64,000 bases of DNA from Algoriphagus sp. NG3. GTDB taxonomy: Bacteria; Bacteroidota; Bacteroidia; Cytophagales; Cyclobacteriaceae. The notes below the pieces were generated by a model, which was given only the letters and a program-made list of their open reading frames with translations, made no database searches and was not told the origin of the DNA. Below, in pieces: positions 55,727-64,000 of this stretch. Positions within the stretch are counted from its first letter, which is position 1, and every line of letters begins with the position of its first letter. Position numbers and translations under genes: made by a program. The stretch lies in assembly GCF_034119865.1 (NCBI RefSeq), contig NZ_CP139421.1:5807501-5871500 (forward strand), written 5' to 3'.

Positions 55727-56248
55727 GTGTCGATTTTTTTGATCCCCAAAGATAGGAATATGGTATGAGCAGTTAATTATGATTTTGTTAAATGGTCAGT
55801 ACTGCTGCTCTTATAGTTCCAGATCTCAGTTTAAATACAACCAGGACTATTATGATCGGTGCTGGGAGAGATGGATCAGTTCATCTCCCGAAAAACCGCA
55901 GTGGCATATTTTTCAAATCACCCTTTACATATTTTTTATCCTATGCGTGAAAATGAAATCTCCAAGATAATTGTGGATACAGCATTCTTAAATGGAAAGA
56001 ATAAGCAAACGCCGCATAAGGACAGGTGTTTTTTTCTAATGCTCTACCAAGAATTCATCAACTATCACCAAGTCAAACATATGCAGTCTTACTCGGAGTT
56101 GATCTGTATTGCAAATCTACTTCGATAAGAAAAAGCTTATAAAAGGATAGGATTTATATGGAGTGAAGCCCTTGGTTATTAATTATTGCGGCTTTGAGGG
56201 AGATGTTGTTTCGCTGCGAGATAACAATTCTTTTTCACAAAAGGACAC
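55727..56248. other. 522-bp region without a clear gene
   Basis: Between the PafA gene and the gene at 56249 I see no clear coding region, tRNA or strong terminator. A short plus-strand frame at 55943-56128 is listed separately as doubtful. The rest is AT-rich without recognisable repeats. Confidence 0.5.
55943..56128 (+). CDS. Doubtful small protein (61 residues)
   Basis: From ATG 55943 the frame encodes MRENEISKIIVDTAFLNGKN and a helical tail (YQEFINYHQVKHMQSYSELI). The composition is protein-like, but no family is recognised and no promoter or terminator supports it. It could be a gene remnant or chance. The frame extends upstream to 55859. Confidence 0.2.
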   Translation: MRENEISKIIVDTAFLNGKNKQTPHKDRCFFLMLYQEFINYHQVKHMQSYSELICIANLLR

Positions 56249-56899
56249 CTAGTCTCTTTGCTTCAGATCCCCACGCTTAATAGAGCGTATAAACTGTCCC
56301 CAGGCAAATGGATCGAGGAGTCGGAGTGTTCTAGGGCCGTATAGATCTTGGTTTTGCAGCATCTGCGCTTCCTGAAAATATCGGAAATTCTCATTTCCGG
56401 AGGCTGGCATGGCTTCGGCCCATCGGAGGAACATTTCAGGACTCATATTAGATCGGGATATAGACATAGGATCTTCCACGTTCATCGCAATCACTGCTCT
56501 TTTAAATTCTTCTTCGGTGGGGAAAGGCATAACCTCAATCTCTGCAAGTGCGATTTCATCTACTTGCATGGTCAGAATCAAACTGATCCGGTCACTCTCG
56601 ACCTTTTCGGGAATTTTGAAGGTCTGTTTTTTCAGCCCAATAAAACTGAAAACTACCGAATCACCTTCTAGCACAGGCATAGAGAAGTATCCAAACCTTC
56701 CTGAACTGGTACCTCTTCCTTTGGTCGGTACGTAAATATTCACTCCTGCCACCGCATCGGTACTATCCGAATTTAGGACGATACCGGAGAGCTGGATCAC
56801 CTTTCTCTGGGGTTCATCTTGGGCATGCGAATATGAAATGGTAAAAAGAAATCCCACTAGAAAAAGGAATGCTGACCGAAGGAGTATAAAATTCTTCAC
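56249..56899 (-). CDS. Exported carboxypeptidase-regulatory-like (CarboxypepD_reg) domain protein
   Basis: A 216-residue protein with a signal peptide (LFLVGFLFTISYSHAQ) and one beta-sandwich of the carboxypeptidase regulatory-like family: QLSGIVLNSDSTDAVAGVNIYVPTKGRGT, then GRFGYFSMPVLEGDSVVFSFIGLKK, as at the N-terminus of SusC receptors. A unique C-terminal tail (about 125-216) has FLRWAEAMPASGNENFRYFQEA. Start codon is GTG at 56899; no ATG is available. A stand-alone envelope protein of unknown role. Confidence 0.8.
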   Translation of the reverse strand: MKNFILLRSAFLFLVGFLFTISYSHAQDEPQRKVIQLSGIVLNSDSTDAVAGVNIYVPTKGRGTSSGRFGYFSMPVLEGDSVVFSFIGLKKQTFKIPEKVESDRISLILTMQVDEIALAEIEVMPFPTEEEFKRAVIAMNVEDPMSISRSNMSPEMFLRWAEAMPASGNENFRYFQEAQMLQNQDLYGPRTLRLLDPFAWGQFIRSIKRGDLKQRD

Positions 56900-57009
56900 A
56901 AATAAATTAACTTAATAAAACGGCAATTGGTTGTCTTTTCTGATACGATAATACTCTAATTTCGGGTGAATTTTTATTTTCCCCGAATAAACTGCGTTAA
57001 ATCTTACAA

Positions 57010-57393
57010 ATGAGGTTAAAAAACATTAGCTTAAACTATGGACTTAGGATTTTTAAGGCGCTTTCCGAAGAGCCCCGGGTTCGGATTTTTCACTTATTGA
57101 TGCTGAATAAGGAGCTCTCTATTTCAGACTTTGAGCTCATTCTGGATTTCACCCAAACCAAAACCAGCAGACATTTGATTTACTTGAAGAATGCGGGTTT
57201 GCTGGGAAGCAAACGGGTGGATCAGTGGGTGTTTTACTACATACTGGAGGAGTACATGGAAATCATTCAGCAGATTTTTAAGTTTATCCAAAAAGATCCA
57301 AGTCTCCTTAAAGACCAAGAAACCTTCGAGATCTTAAAATCAAACAGAGAACTTGCAATCAATAAAATTCAGAATAATCAGTACCGACGTTAA
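57010..57393 (+). CDS. ArsR-type winged-helix transcriptional regulator
   Basis: A 127-residue DNA-binding protein: KALSEEPRVRIFHLLMLNKELSISDFELILDF, then the recognition helix region TQTKTSRHLIYLKNAGLLGSKR and the wing VDQWVFYYILEE. No cysteine pair of the metal-sensing ArsR type is seen, so the signal is unknown. It sits 6 bp before a HAD nucleotidase gene and is probably co-transcribed. Targets unknown. Confidence 0.88.
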   Translation: MRLKNISLNYGLRIFKALSEEPRVRIFHLLMLNKELSISDFELILDFTQTKTSRHLIYLKNAGLLGSKRVDQWVFYYILEEYMEIIQQIFKFIQKDPSLLKDQETFEILKSNRELAINKIQNNQYRR

Positions 57394-57399
57394 TTTCCA

Positions 57400-58095
57400 T
57401 TGAAAACTTACCAACATCTCTTCTTCGATCTTGACCATACGCTCTGGGATTATGATCGTAATGTACAGGAATCACTTTCCGAGCTTTTTGTTCACTACAA
57501 ACTGGAAAAACTTGGCCTATTGTCGTGCCAACATTTTATAGACTCCTTTTATGCTGTTAATTATAAACTCTGGGAAGCATATGACAAAGGGGAAATCCTT
57601 AGAGATGAATTGAGAGCTAGGCGGTTTCCTTCAATATTTGCTCATGCCGGACTGGTAGATGCAATTATTCCAGAGGGTTTTGAAGGAGACTTCATGCATA
57701 GGACCTCGAGTAAACCCCATCTTTTCCCCCATACCATGGAAGTCCTCAATTATCTAAAACCCAACTATAAATTGTATGTGATCACCAATGGCTTTGATGA
57801 AAGCCAGGCAAAGAAAATGAATTCATCCAGATTGAATGAGTTTTTTGAATTGGTCATCACCTCAGAGACAACAGGTCACAAAAAGCCTGACCCACGGATC
57901 TTTCATTATGCAATTGATCAAGCTGGAGCCACGATAGAGAACAGTCTTATGATAGGGGATAATCCCATATCAGATGTTTTAGGAGCATATAATGCAGGGC
58001 TGGATCAGGTGTTTTTCAACCCAACCGGTAAGTCGATTGACTTGAAGCCTACCTACACAATTTCACATTTAAGAGAACTGGAAGACATTCTATAA
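57400..58095 (+). CDS. HAD family nucleotidase, YjjG-like
   Basis: A 231-residue HAD phosphatase: motif I FFDLDHTLWD, motif II YVITNGF, motif III GHKKPDPRIF and motif IV MIGDNPISDV. The YjjG group removes phosphate from non-canonical pyrimidine nucleotides, a house-cleaning task. The start must be TTG at 57400: an in-frame stop (the TAA of the ArsR gene) lies nine bases upstream and the sequence KTYQHLFFDLD follows directly. Confidence 0.88.
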   Translation: MKTYQHLFFDLDHTLWDYDRNVQESLSELFVHYKLEKLGLLSCQHFIDSFYAVNYKLWEAYDKGEILRDELRARRFPSIFAHAGLVDAIIPEGFEGDFMHRTSSKPHLFPHTMEVLNYLKPNYKLYVITNGFDESQAKKMNSSRLNEFFELVITSETTGHKKPDPRIFHYAIDQAGATIENSLMIGDNPISDVLGAYNAGLDQVFFNPTGKSIDLKPTYTISHLRELEDIL

Positions 58096-58223
58096 CAGTA
58101 TGCCGCTGTGGGTGTTTTACTTACAGTATTGAGAATATTTCTCGAAGTGAGTCCCCATTCGTGATATACGAACGGCGGCTTCAGCGAACTAGAAGCCTTT
58201 CTTTGGGGTTCTTTTACTTCATA

Positions 58224-58257
58224 TTTGTCCGCCAATAAAACCTTCTGGTTATCTTTG
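58224..58257 (+). promoter_or_regulatory. Promoter of pruA
   Basis: TTTG at 58224-58227 and TATCTTTG at 58250-58257, an exact TAnnTTTG, with a 22-bp spacer. Transcription would begin near 58264, after the first in-frame ATG (58225), which supports ATG 58288. Confidence 0.6.
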
Positions 58258-58287
58258 GCAAATCAGAAAATCATAACCCCAGATATC

Positions 58288-59925
58288 ATGCTAAAAGGTT
58301 TTTTTAATGTTCCAACTCCGGTAAATGAGCCGGTAAAAGCATACGCTCCCGGTAGCCCCGAGAGAAAAGAATTACAAGCTGCACTGAAAGAAGCCAGATC
58401 TCAGCAAGTGGATGTACCTATGTATATTGGTTCGGATGAGGTCAGAACTGGCAATACGCACAAAATGTCTCCTCCGCACGATCACCAACATATTTTGGGT
58501 CATTTCCATGAGGGAGATGCTTCCCATGTGGAGCAGGCAATCGATGCGGCACTTGGTGCCAAAGAGGCTTGGGAAAACCTGGCTTGGGAGCAACGGGCGG
58601 CAATTTTCCTAAAAGCTGCTGACCTGATCGCAGGTCCTTATCGCGCCAAAATCAATGCGGCTACCATGCTTGGCCAATCCAAAAATGCCATGCAGGCAGA
58701 GATTGACGCAGCCTGTGAATTTATAGATTTCTTGCGATTCAATGTGCAATACATGACGGAGATCTATGCACAACAGCCTCCGGTTTCTGGAAATGGTGTG
58801 TGGAATAGATTGGAGCAGCGTCCACTTGAGGGATTCATTTTCGCTTTGACTCCGTTCAATTTTACAGCAATTGCCGGCAACTTGCCTACTTCAGCTGCCA
58901 TGATGGGAAATACCATCGTTTGGAAGCCAGCTTACACGCAGATTTACTCTGCAAATGTCCTGATGCAAGTATTCAAAGAAGCGGGTGTTCCTGCCGGTGT
59001 GATCAACTTGATTTATGTGGACGGGCCTGTAGCAGGAGATGTGATCTTTAAGCATCCCGATTTTGCAGGCATTCATTTTACAGGTTCTACAGGAGTATTT
59101 CAGCATATCTGGAAAACAATCGGTTCAAACATTCACCAATACAAATCTTATCCAAGGATCGTAGGTGAGACTGGTGGAAAAGACTTTGTGATTGCCCACA
59201 AGTCCGCCATTCCAAAAGCAGTGGCCGTAGGACTTTCCCGGGGTGCTTTTGAATACCAGGGGCAAAAATGCTCAGCAGCTTCCCGTGCTTACATTCCTTC
59301 CAATATCTGGGAAGAAGTGAAAGAAAGCTTGCTGGCTGATCTAGCAGATATGAAAATGGGCGGAACGGAAGATTTTACCAATTTTATCAATGCGGTAATC
59401 GACGAGAAGTCATTTGATAAAATCGCCAAATACATAGACAATGCAAAAGAAAATCCGGCAGTGGAAATCATTGCGGGAGGTGACTACGACAAGTCTAAAG
59501 GTTACTTCATTGAGCCGACGGTGATCGTGACCCAAGATCCTATGTACACGACGATGTGCGAAGAGATTTTTGGCCCGGTGTTGACAATATATGTGTACGA
59601 TTCGGAACGGTTCGAAGAGGCGCTGGAATTGGTTGATCAGACTTCACCATACGCTTTGACTGGTGCGATATTCTCTCAGGATCGCTACGCCGTGGAACTG
59701 GCGACTACCAAACTGAGAAATGCTGCGGGTAACTTCTATATCAACGACAAACCGACCGGTGCGGTAGTAGGACAGCAGCCATTTGGTGGGGCGAGAGCTT
59801 CCGGAACTAACGATAAGGCAGGCTCCATGATCAACTTGCTTCGTTGGGTTTCTCCACGTACGATCAAGGAAACTTTCGTTTCTCCGGAGGATTATAAATA
59901 TCCTTTCTTGGGAAGCGACCTTTGA
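58288..59925 (+). CDS. pruA: L-glutamate gamma-semialdehyde (1-pyrroline-5-carboxylate) dehydrogenase
   Basis: Second step of proline breakdown, producing glutamate. The 545-residue ALDH4-type enzyme starts MLKGFFNVPTPVNEPVKAY; landmarks are FALTPFNFTAIAGNLPTSAA, FTGSTGVFQHIW, GETGGKDFVIAH with the general-base Glu, and EYQGQKCSAASR with the catalytic Cys. It is the monofunctional form without a proline dehydrogenase domain, as in most Bacteroidota. Its TGA stop lies inside a palindromic repeat (59917-59947), and a terminator follows at 60043. Confidence 0.96.
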   Translation: MLKGFFNVPTPVNEPVKAYAPGSPERKELQAALKEARSQQVDVPMYIGSDEVRTGNTHKMSPPHDHQHILGHFHEGDASHVEQAIDAALGAKEAWENLAWEQRAAIFLKAADLIAGPYRAKINAATMLGQSKNAMQAEIDAACEFIDFLRFNVQYMTEIYAQQPPVSGNGVWNRLEQRPLEGFIFALTPFNFTAIAGNLPTSAAMMGNTIVWKPAYTQIYSANVLMQVFKEAGVPAGVINLIYVDGPVAGDVIFKHPDFAGIHFTGSTGVFQHIWKTIGSNIHQYKSYPRIVGETGGKDFVIAHKSAIPKAVAVGLSRGAFEYQGQKCSAASRAYIPSNIWEEVKESLLADLADMKMGGTEDFTNFINAVIDEKSFDKIAKYIDNAKENPAVEIIAGGDYDKSKGYFIEPTVIVTQDPMYTTMCEEIFGPVLTIYVYDSERFEEALELVDQTSPYALTGAIFSQDRYAVELATTKLRNAAGNFYINDKPTGAVVGQQPFGGARASGTNDKAGSMINLLRWVSPRTIKETFVSPEDYKYPFLGSDL

Positions 59926-59947
59926 GGTTTATAAAACCTCGAAGGTC
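59917..59947. repeat. ACCTTTGAGGTT palindrome, copy 1 (overlaps pruA stop)
   Basis: GACCTTTGAGGTTT, a 3-nt loop and AAACCTCGAAGGTC: 14-bp arms with one mismatch. The TGA of pruA (59923-59925) is part of the left arm. Confidence 0.8.
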
Positions 59948-59982
59948 TTGAGTACAGAGCTTTGAATTTACTTTTAAAATAA

Positions 59983-60037
59983 AACCTTCGAGGAGATTGT
60001 TCGCTACGTTTTAGCTCACAATAACACCTCAAAGGTT
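59983..60037. repeat. ACCTTTGAGGTT palindrome, copy 2 (split arms)
   Basis: AACCTTCGAGG (59983-59993) and CCTCAAAGGTT (60027-60037) are the same arms with 33 bp between them. Confidence 0.65.
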
Positions 60038-60042
60038 CAGAG

Positions 60043-60075
60043 GCCTCGGATTTAGATCCGGGGCTTTTTGTTTTT
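60043..60075 (+). terminator. Terminator of pruA
   Basis: GCCTCGGAT (60043-60051) and ATCCGGGGC (60056-60064) pair around TTAG, followed by TTTTTGTTTTT. Confidence 0.88.
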
Positions 60076-60179
60076 GCGACTAAGGACGCAGAGGATTTGT
60101 CACCTGCGAATTGAATCTTAGGGGTTGTTTTTTTTAAAATTTTTTCTTTATTTTTAGTTATACTTCTAAAATCTCGTAA

Positions 60180-61331
60180 ATGAAGAATCTGCCTCTTTTA
60201 TTGTTGACCGTCTTATTTTTTTCATGTTCCAAAGAAAGAGATCCAATTCAGGGAAAGCTTGAAGATTTCGTGTCAGGAGAGATGAGCTTTGAGCGGGATG
60301 CAGAGACAAGTTTTATGGGGTTTCAGAAAAGTATAACCAAAAACGGTAAGGAGATGGTTTATACCAAATGGAATGGGATTTTTGGCTTTTATGATATAAA
60401 AACAGGCAGGAAAATAGGAGATTATACAGTTCCCCGGGAAGGCCCAATGGCGTTTAAAGGGATGCCGGAAGTTGGAGGTTTTTTAGATGATGGTGGATTA
60501 TTTGTCACAAATTCTACTGGCTTTACGAATATCTATAAGAATGACACATTGGTAAAATCATATCTGCGGGATGTAGAAGCTTATGAACCTGAAAAATACC
60601 TGTATTTAGCGCATAATAGAAATGCTTTTCATACACTCTCAGGCAAAAGGTATGAATTGACGTTTAACCCTTTTGAATTTATGGCAATACGGGAAGGAAG
60701 GGATGGATTGGATTTGTCATTTACATCTTGGATTGGTGAATTTGACGCGGAAGGAGATTTAATATGCAAATCTGATTTTAAGGCACCTTACGATGAATCC
60801 TATTCCCAATCCTCCTCGGGAGGAAAATTGGTGAGGATGGTAGCAGAAGGGAATTCATGGGCCATGTTCCCGTATTCTGATTCTCTCTATCAGATTAAAG
60901 ACTGTAAGGTGGTGGCCCGTATGAAATTGCCTAAATTGACTCCATTTCCCTATTATCCGGATACGTATGTAGGAGACAGGAATAAGGGGTCTTGGGAAAG
61001 ACCCGAAGACGGTGCGCTCAATTTACATCTGATTCACGACCAATCTTCTGGGCTGAATGTGAGAATGACTATGGTAAAGAACCAGAAGTCGGATACAGAC
61101 ATAACGGATCCGCGGCAAAGAATGTATCTGGATCAGAAAACCTATCTGCTTTTGATCTATGATGCTGATTGGGATCTGAGAGGTGAACTTGAAGTGGTTT
61201 ATCCTTCAGGAACCCGTTTTGAGAATATTTTTTCTACTTCCGAAGGCCTTTTTATCAACAAACCCGAGCAGGAATCAGAGGATGAATATGGGTTTTATAA
61301 GATAGACTTGAGTGGGTTTGCAGATGAATAG
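60180..61331 (+). CDS. DUF4221-like lipoprotein
   Basis: A 383-residue lipoprotein (MKNLPLLLLTVLFFSCSKE, lipobox FFSC). The body is a repeated beta-strand protein: YDIKTGRKIGDYTVPREGP, GLFVTNSTGFTNIYKND, SWAMFPYSDSLYQIKDCKVV and YLLLIYDADWDLRGELEV have the spacing of a six- or seven-bladed propeller. It matches the DUF4221 pattern common in Cyclobacteriaceae. Function unknown. Unlike the propeller at the left edge of the window it has no small peptide gene beside it. Confidence 0.65.
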   Translation: MKNLPLLLLTVLFFSCSKERDPIQGKLEDFVSGEMSFERDAETSFMGFQKSITKNGKEMVYTKWNGIFGFYDIKTGRKIGDYTVPREGPMAFKGMPEVGGFLDDGGLFVTNSTGFTNIYKNDTLVKSYLRDVEAYEPEKYLYLAHNRNAFHTLSGKRYELTFNPFEFMAIREGRDGLDLSFTSWIGEFDAEGDLICKSDFKAPYDESYSQSSSGGKLVRMVAEGNSWAMFPYSDSLYQIKDCKVVARMKLPKLTPFPYYPDTYVGDRNKGSWERPEDGALNLHLIHDQSSGLNVRMTMVKNQKSDTDITDPRQRMYLDQKTYLLLIYDADWDLRGELEVVYPSGTRFENIFSTSEGLFINKPEQESEDEYGFYKIDLSGFADE

Positions 61332-61387
61332 TTGAAGGGTAAGGGAGGATTGCTTTGCGTCGCTTCGTGCTCTTCGTGGCTAAAAAC

Positions 61388-61416
61388 AAAAAAAACGGCT
61401 GAATCTCTCCAGCCGT
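61388..61416 (-). terminator. Terminator of fabG
   Basis: ACGGCTG (61395-61401) and CAGCCGT (61410-61416) form the stem; on the minus strand seven T follow (complement of 61388-61394). It ends the fabG transcript after the two palindromes. Confidence 0.85.
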
Positions 61417-61420
61417 CCGT

Positions 61421-61456
61421 CAGACCTTTGAGGTTTTCAAAAACCTCGAAGGTCTG
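61421..61456. repeat. ACCTTTGAGGTT palindrome, copy 3
   Basis: CAGACCTTTGAGGTTTT, two loop bases and AAAACCTCGAAGGTCTG: 17-bp arms with one mismatch, the longest copy in the window. Confidence 0.85.
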
Positions 61457-61537
61457 TGCTTACAATTTTTCTTTACTTTAAGAGGTTTTAAATAATTCTT
61501 TAGGTTTCTCGAACCTCGAATGTATGCATTAAGTAAA

Positions 61538-61568
61538 AACCTTCGAGGTCTGGAAGACCTCAAAGGTT
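61538..61568. repeat. ACCTTTGAGGTT palindrome, copy 4 (touches fabG stop)
   Basis: AACCTTCGAGGTCT, a 3-nt loop and AGACCTCAAAGGTT: 14-bp arms with one mismatch. Its last two bases belong to the fabG stop codon (61567-61569). A decayed half-copy (AGGTTT-N4-AACCT) stands nearby at 61502-61517. Confidence 0.8.
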
Positions 61569-62313
61569 AGGTGTACATCGCTCCATTCACATGAAGCACC
61601 TGTCCCGATATATAACTACTCATATCCGATCCCAAGAACACACAGGCATCAGCCACTTCCTCCGGCTGTCCGCCACGCTTCATCGGGATGCCATCTCTCC
61701 AGCCTTGCACCGTTTTCTCATCCAGTACTTCAGTCATTTCAGTTTCTATAAAACCTGGTGCTATGGCGTTGCATCGGATATTTCTAGAGCCAAGTTCTAG
61801 AGCAACAGATTTTGTAAAGCCTATGATCCCTGCTTTGGATGCAGCATAGTTGGACTGGCCGGCATTTCCCTTGGCTCCCACTACAGAAGTGATATTGATG
61901 ATGGAGCCGGATTTTTGCTTCATCATCGTTCTATTTGCTGCTTTTACAGTATTGAAGCAGGATTTTAGGTTGATTCCTATTACTTCATCCCATGCTTCCT
62001 CGGTCATTCTCATCAAGAGATTGTCGCGGGTGATTCCTGCATTGTTGATCAAAACATCCAGTGCGCCGAATTCAGCAACGACATTATTTACCAACTCTTC
62101 TGCGGCTTTGAAGTCTGAAGCGTCAGATCTATAGCCTTTGGCTTTGATGCCGTAAGCTGCCAGTTCTCTTTCGAGTGTTTGACCTTTTTCTATGCTTGAC
62201 AAAAAAGTGAAAGCGACATTGGCGCCTTCTTGTGCATATCTTATAGCTATTGCTCTTCCGATGCCTTTAGATGCACCGGTGATCAATGCCGTTTTTCCTG
62301 AAAGTAATCCCAT
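61567..62313 (-). CDS. fabG: 3-oxoacyl-[acyl-carrier-protein] reductase
   Basis: NADPH-dependent ketoreductase of fatty-acid elongation, 248 residues. The SDR motifs are complete: GASKGIGRAIA for the cofactor, NNAGITRDNLL, and the catalytic Ser143 (NITSVVG), Tyr156 and Lys160 (YAASK). The C-terminal SYISGQVLHVNGAMYT is typical of FabG. No other fab gene is adjacent, so a different ketoreductase role cannot be excluded, but the match to FabG is close. Confidence 0.92.
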   Translation of the reverse strand: MGLLSGKTALITGASKGIGRAIAIRYAQEGANVAFTFLSSIEKGQTLERELAAYGIKAKGYRSDASDFKAAEELVNNVVAEFGALDVLINNAGITRDNLLMRMTEEAWDEVIGINLKSCFNTVKAANRTMMKQKSGSIINITSVVGAKGNAGQSNYAASKAGIIGFTKSVALELGSRNIRCNAIAPGFIETEMTEVLDEKTVQGWRDGIPMKRGGQPEEVADACVFLGSDMSSYISGQVLHVNGAMYT

Positions 62314-62564
62314 CTAGTTCTAAAATTTTGTTTGCTCAAAATTAGAAAAAAAGCTAAAACTTTTGATTCTAAAGTCGATTCTACTACTTATTCATGACAA
62401 ACAATAAATATAAATCTGCATATAAGAGATAATATAAAATTAAATTCTACTATTCTTGTATAGTGCAGAATCATGTGTTGAAAAGGGCTTGTGTTTTAGG
62501 CAAGAACAGTATTTTCAACCTGGTAGTGGAGCCAAACTGGATTTTTTTCTGAAGCCAAAAGGCC

Positions 62565-62572
62565 TATTTTTG
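62565..62572 (+). promoter_or_regulatory. -7 promoter element of the lpd gene
   Basis: TATTTTTG matches TAnnTTTG; the expected -33 region (about 62541-62548) is a T-run without a clean TTTG. The ATG is 37 bp downstream. Confidence 0.5.
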
Positions 62573-62609
62573 CATAGTTTCAACTCGTTTAAAATAACTC
62601 AAAATAGAT

Positions 62610-64000
62610 ATGTCTTCGACAAAATTTGACGTGATCGTGGTGGGCAGTGGACCAGGTGGCTATGTAGCTGCCATTCGCGCTTCCCAACTCGGCCTAAAAA
62701 CTGCCGTGGTAGAAGCTGCGGAATTGGGTGGTATTTGCCTTAACTGGGGGTGTATTCCCACCAAAGCTCTACTAAAGAGTGCCCAGGTATTTGAGTACAT
62801 CAATCATGCGGCGGATTATGGGATTAACGTAAAAGAAGCCAATGCTGATTTTACAGGTATCGTCAAAAGGAGTCGGGGAGTAGCTGACGGAATGAGTAAG
62901 GGAGTTACCTTCCTTATGAAGAAAAATAAGATTGAGGTGATTAAAGGCTGGGGGAAAATCCAGCCTGGTAAGAAAGTAGAAGTGACCGATAGTGAAGACA
63001 AAAAAACAGTCTATTCTGCGGATAACATTATCATAGCTACCGGAGCCAGATCCAGAGAGCTTCCTTCCATGAAAATCGATAAGAAGAAGATTATCGGTTA
63101 CCGTGAAGCAATGGTGTTGGACAAAATGCCTAAGAAAATGGTAGTGGTGGGTTCTGGAGCTATCGGGATCGAGTTCGCTTATTTTTACGCGACCATGGGA
63201 GCGGAAGTCACTATCGTAGAATTTTTAGATAGAATTGTTCCTGTAGAAGATGCTGAGGTTTCCAAGACATTGGAGAAGATCTATAAGAAAGCAGGCATGA
63301 CCATTATGACTTCTTCGGAGGTGACGGCGGTAGATACTAAAGGAACGGGCTGCAAAGTGACTGTGAAAACTGCCAAAGGCGAAGAAACATTGGAATGTGA
63401 TATCGTGCTTTCTGCCGCAGGGGTTGTTTCCAATCTTGAGAATATCGGTTTGGAAGATGTGGGGATTTTGGTGGACAAAGGCAAAATCAAAGTTGATGAA
63501 TACTATAAAACGAATATGCCTGGGTACTATGCCATAGGTGATGTGATCCCTGGGCCGGCATTGGCTCACGTGGCATCCGCAGAGGGAATTATCTGTGTGG
63601 AGAAGATCGCAGGTCAGAATCCTGAGCCTTTGGACTATGGTAATATTCCAGGCTGTACCTATTGCTCTCCTGAAATCGCCTCTGTAGGGATGACAGAAGC
63701 GAAAGCCAAGGAAGCTGGCTATGAGTTGAGAATCGGTAAGTTTCCATTCTCCGCATCAGGCAAAGCTTCGGCAGCCGGAGCGAAAGACGGCTTCGTGAAG
63801 TTGGTATTTGACAAAAAATACGGAGAATTACTTGGAGCCCATATGATTGGGTTCAACGTGACCGAGATGATCGCCGAGATCGTTGCTATCCGTAAGCTGG
63901 AAACTACTGGTCATGAAATAATTAAAACGGTACATCCTCACCCTACCATGTCAGAAGCGATTATGGAGGCAGCTGCAGCGGCTTATGACGAAGTGATTCA
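62610..64000 (+). CDS. lpdA: Dihydrolipoyl dehydrogenase (cut by the window end)
   Basis: E3 component of the 2-oxoacid dehydrogenase complexes, reoxidising dihydrolipoamide with NAD. FAD site VVGSGPGGYVAAI; redox-active Cys43 and Cys48 in GGICLNWGCIPTK; NAD site VVVGSGAIGIEF; second FAD motif YYAIGDVIPG; and the His-Glu pair in VHPHPTMSEAI. About 463 codons are inside the window, ending in AYDEVI, so only a few residues are missing. LipB at 13.3-14.0 kb serves the lipoylation of the same complexes. Confidence 0.96.
   Translation, partial: MSSTKFDVIVVGSGPGGYVAAIRASQLGLKTAVVEAAELGGICLNWGCIPTKALLKSAQVFEYINHAADYGINVKEANADFTGIVKRSRGVADGMSKGVTFLMKKNKIEVIKGWGKIQPGKKVEVTDSEDKKTVYSADNIIIATGARSRELPSMKIDKKKIIGYREAMVLDKMPKKMVVVGSGAIGIEFAYFYATMGAEVTIVEFLDRIVPVEDAEVSKTLEKIYKKAGMTIMTSSEVTAVDTKGTGCKVTVKTAKGEETLECDIVLSAAGVVSNLENIGLEDVGILVDKGKIKVDEYYKTNMPGYYAIGDVIPGPALAHVASAEGIICVEKIAGQNPEPLDYGNIPGCTYCSPEIASVGMTEAKAKEAGYELRIGKFPFSASGKASAAGAKDGFVKLVFDKKYGELLGAHMIGFNVTEMIAEIVAIRKLETTGHEIIKTVHPHPTMSEAIMEAAAAAYDEVI

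Noticed and set aside
58096..58287. In-frame extension of pruA to ATG 58225.
   Set aside because: The predicted promoter lies at 58224-58257, so the transcript starts after that ATG, and the extra 21 residues do not resemble the family N-terminus.
59917..61568. CRISPR-like array suggested by repeated ACCTTTGAGGT units.
   Set aside because: The copies are irregularly spaced, palindromic and separated by a gene; no cas genes are present.
63225..63569. Minus-strand open frame of 114 codons opposite the lpd gene.
   Set aside because: It is an antisense shadow of dihydrolipoyl dehydrogenase, whose plus-strand frame has all catalytic motifs.

Overview
The window looks like a chromosomal segment of a free-living Bacteroidota bacterium of the order Cytophagales, most likely close to Algoriphagus or Cyclobacterium (inference from gene content, not from a database search). 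Supporting signs are Bacteroidota-type promoters (TTTG about 19 bp before TAnnTTTG), almost no Shine-Dalgarno sites, and Bacteroidota-typical families (6-bladed beta-propeller lipoprotein, DUF4421, DUF4221, DUF1080, PafA phosphatase, TonB receptor). I see no prophage, CRISPR array, insertion sequence or plasmid gene.

Layout. 1-1.8 kb: a cut-off propeller lipoprotein behind a small secreted peptide, and a DUF1569 protein. 1.8-8.8 kb: class Ia ribonucleotide reductase (nrdB-nrdA), ribosomal proteins L21 and L27, and a divergent pair of ribosome-associated proteins (a release-factor-like baeRF protein and an HPF-like protein). 8.1-14.4 kb: rhomboid protease, polyprenyl synthase, RNase R, a DEDDy exonuclease, a conserved unknown, lipB and YraN. 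14.5-22 kb: SYLF protein, MORN-type protein, aspartate aminotransferase, two glycosyltransferases, DUF4421, an ALDH7-type dehydrogenase, and a possible small RNA at 19.15-19.27 kb. 22-31.3 kb: two identical tRNA-Val genes, TonB receptor, M1 and S41 peptidases, and a compact operon hemerythrin-ruvX-def-nitrilase. 31.5-39.6 kb: monomeric isocitrate dehydrogenase, a 221-bp element with inverted ends, a cytoplasmic trypsin-like protease, gap, a LON-domain protein and a second M1 peptidase. 39.6-40.6 kb: a minus-strand tRNA cluster (Lys, Arg, Pro, Lys) with a 264-bp duplication and two broken tRNA-Lys copies.

41.5-50.6 kb is the most coherent functional unit: two divergent operons encoding what looks like a complete 3-keto-glycoside pathway. 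It has a GMC-type dehydrogenase with its Tat-exported small subunit and a cytochrome c for periplasmic oxidation, a DUF1080 3-keto-disaccharide hydrolase, three TIM-barrel isomerase/epimerase-like proteins (two with Tat-like leaders), an MFS permease and a Gfo/Idh/MocA oxidoreductase. It is followed by an orphan four-helix-bundle membrane sensor, a duplicated dyad-symmetry region and a GH16 glucanase.

52-64 kb: CsbD, homogentisate dioxygenase, PafA-type alkaline phosphatase, an ArsR-type regulator, a HAD nucleotidase, pruA, a DUF4221 lipoprotein, fabG and the start of dihydrolipoyl dehydrogenase. Long palindromes of one short family lie at the stop codons of pruA and fabG.
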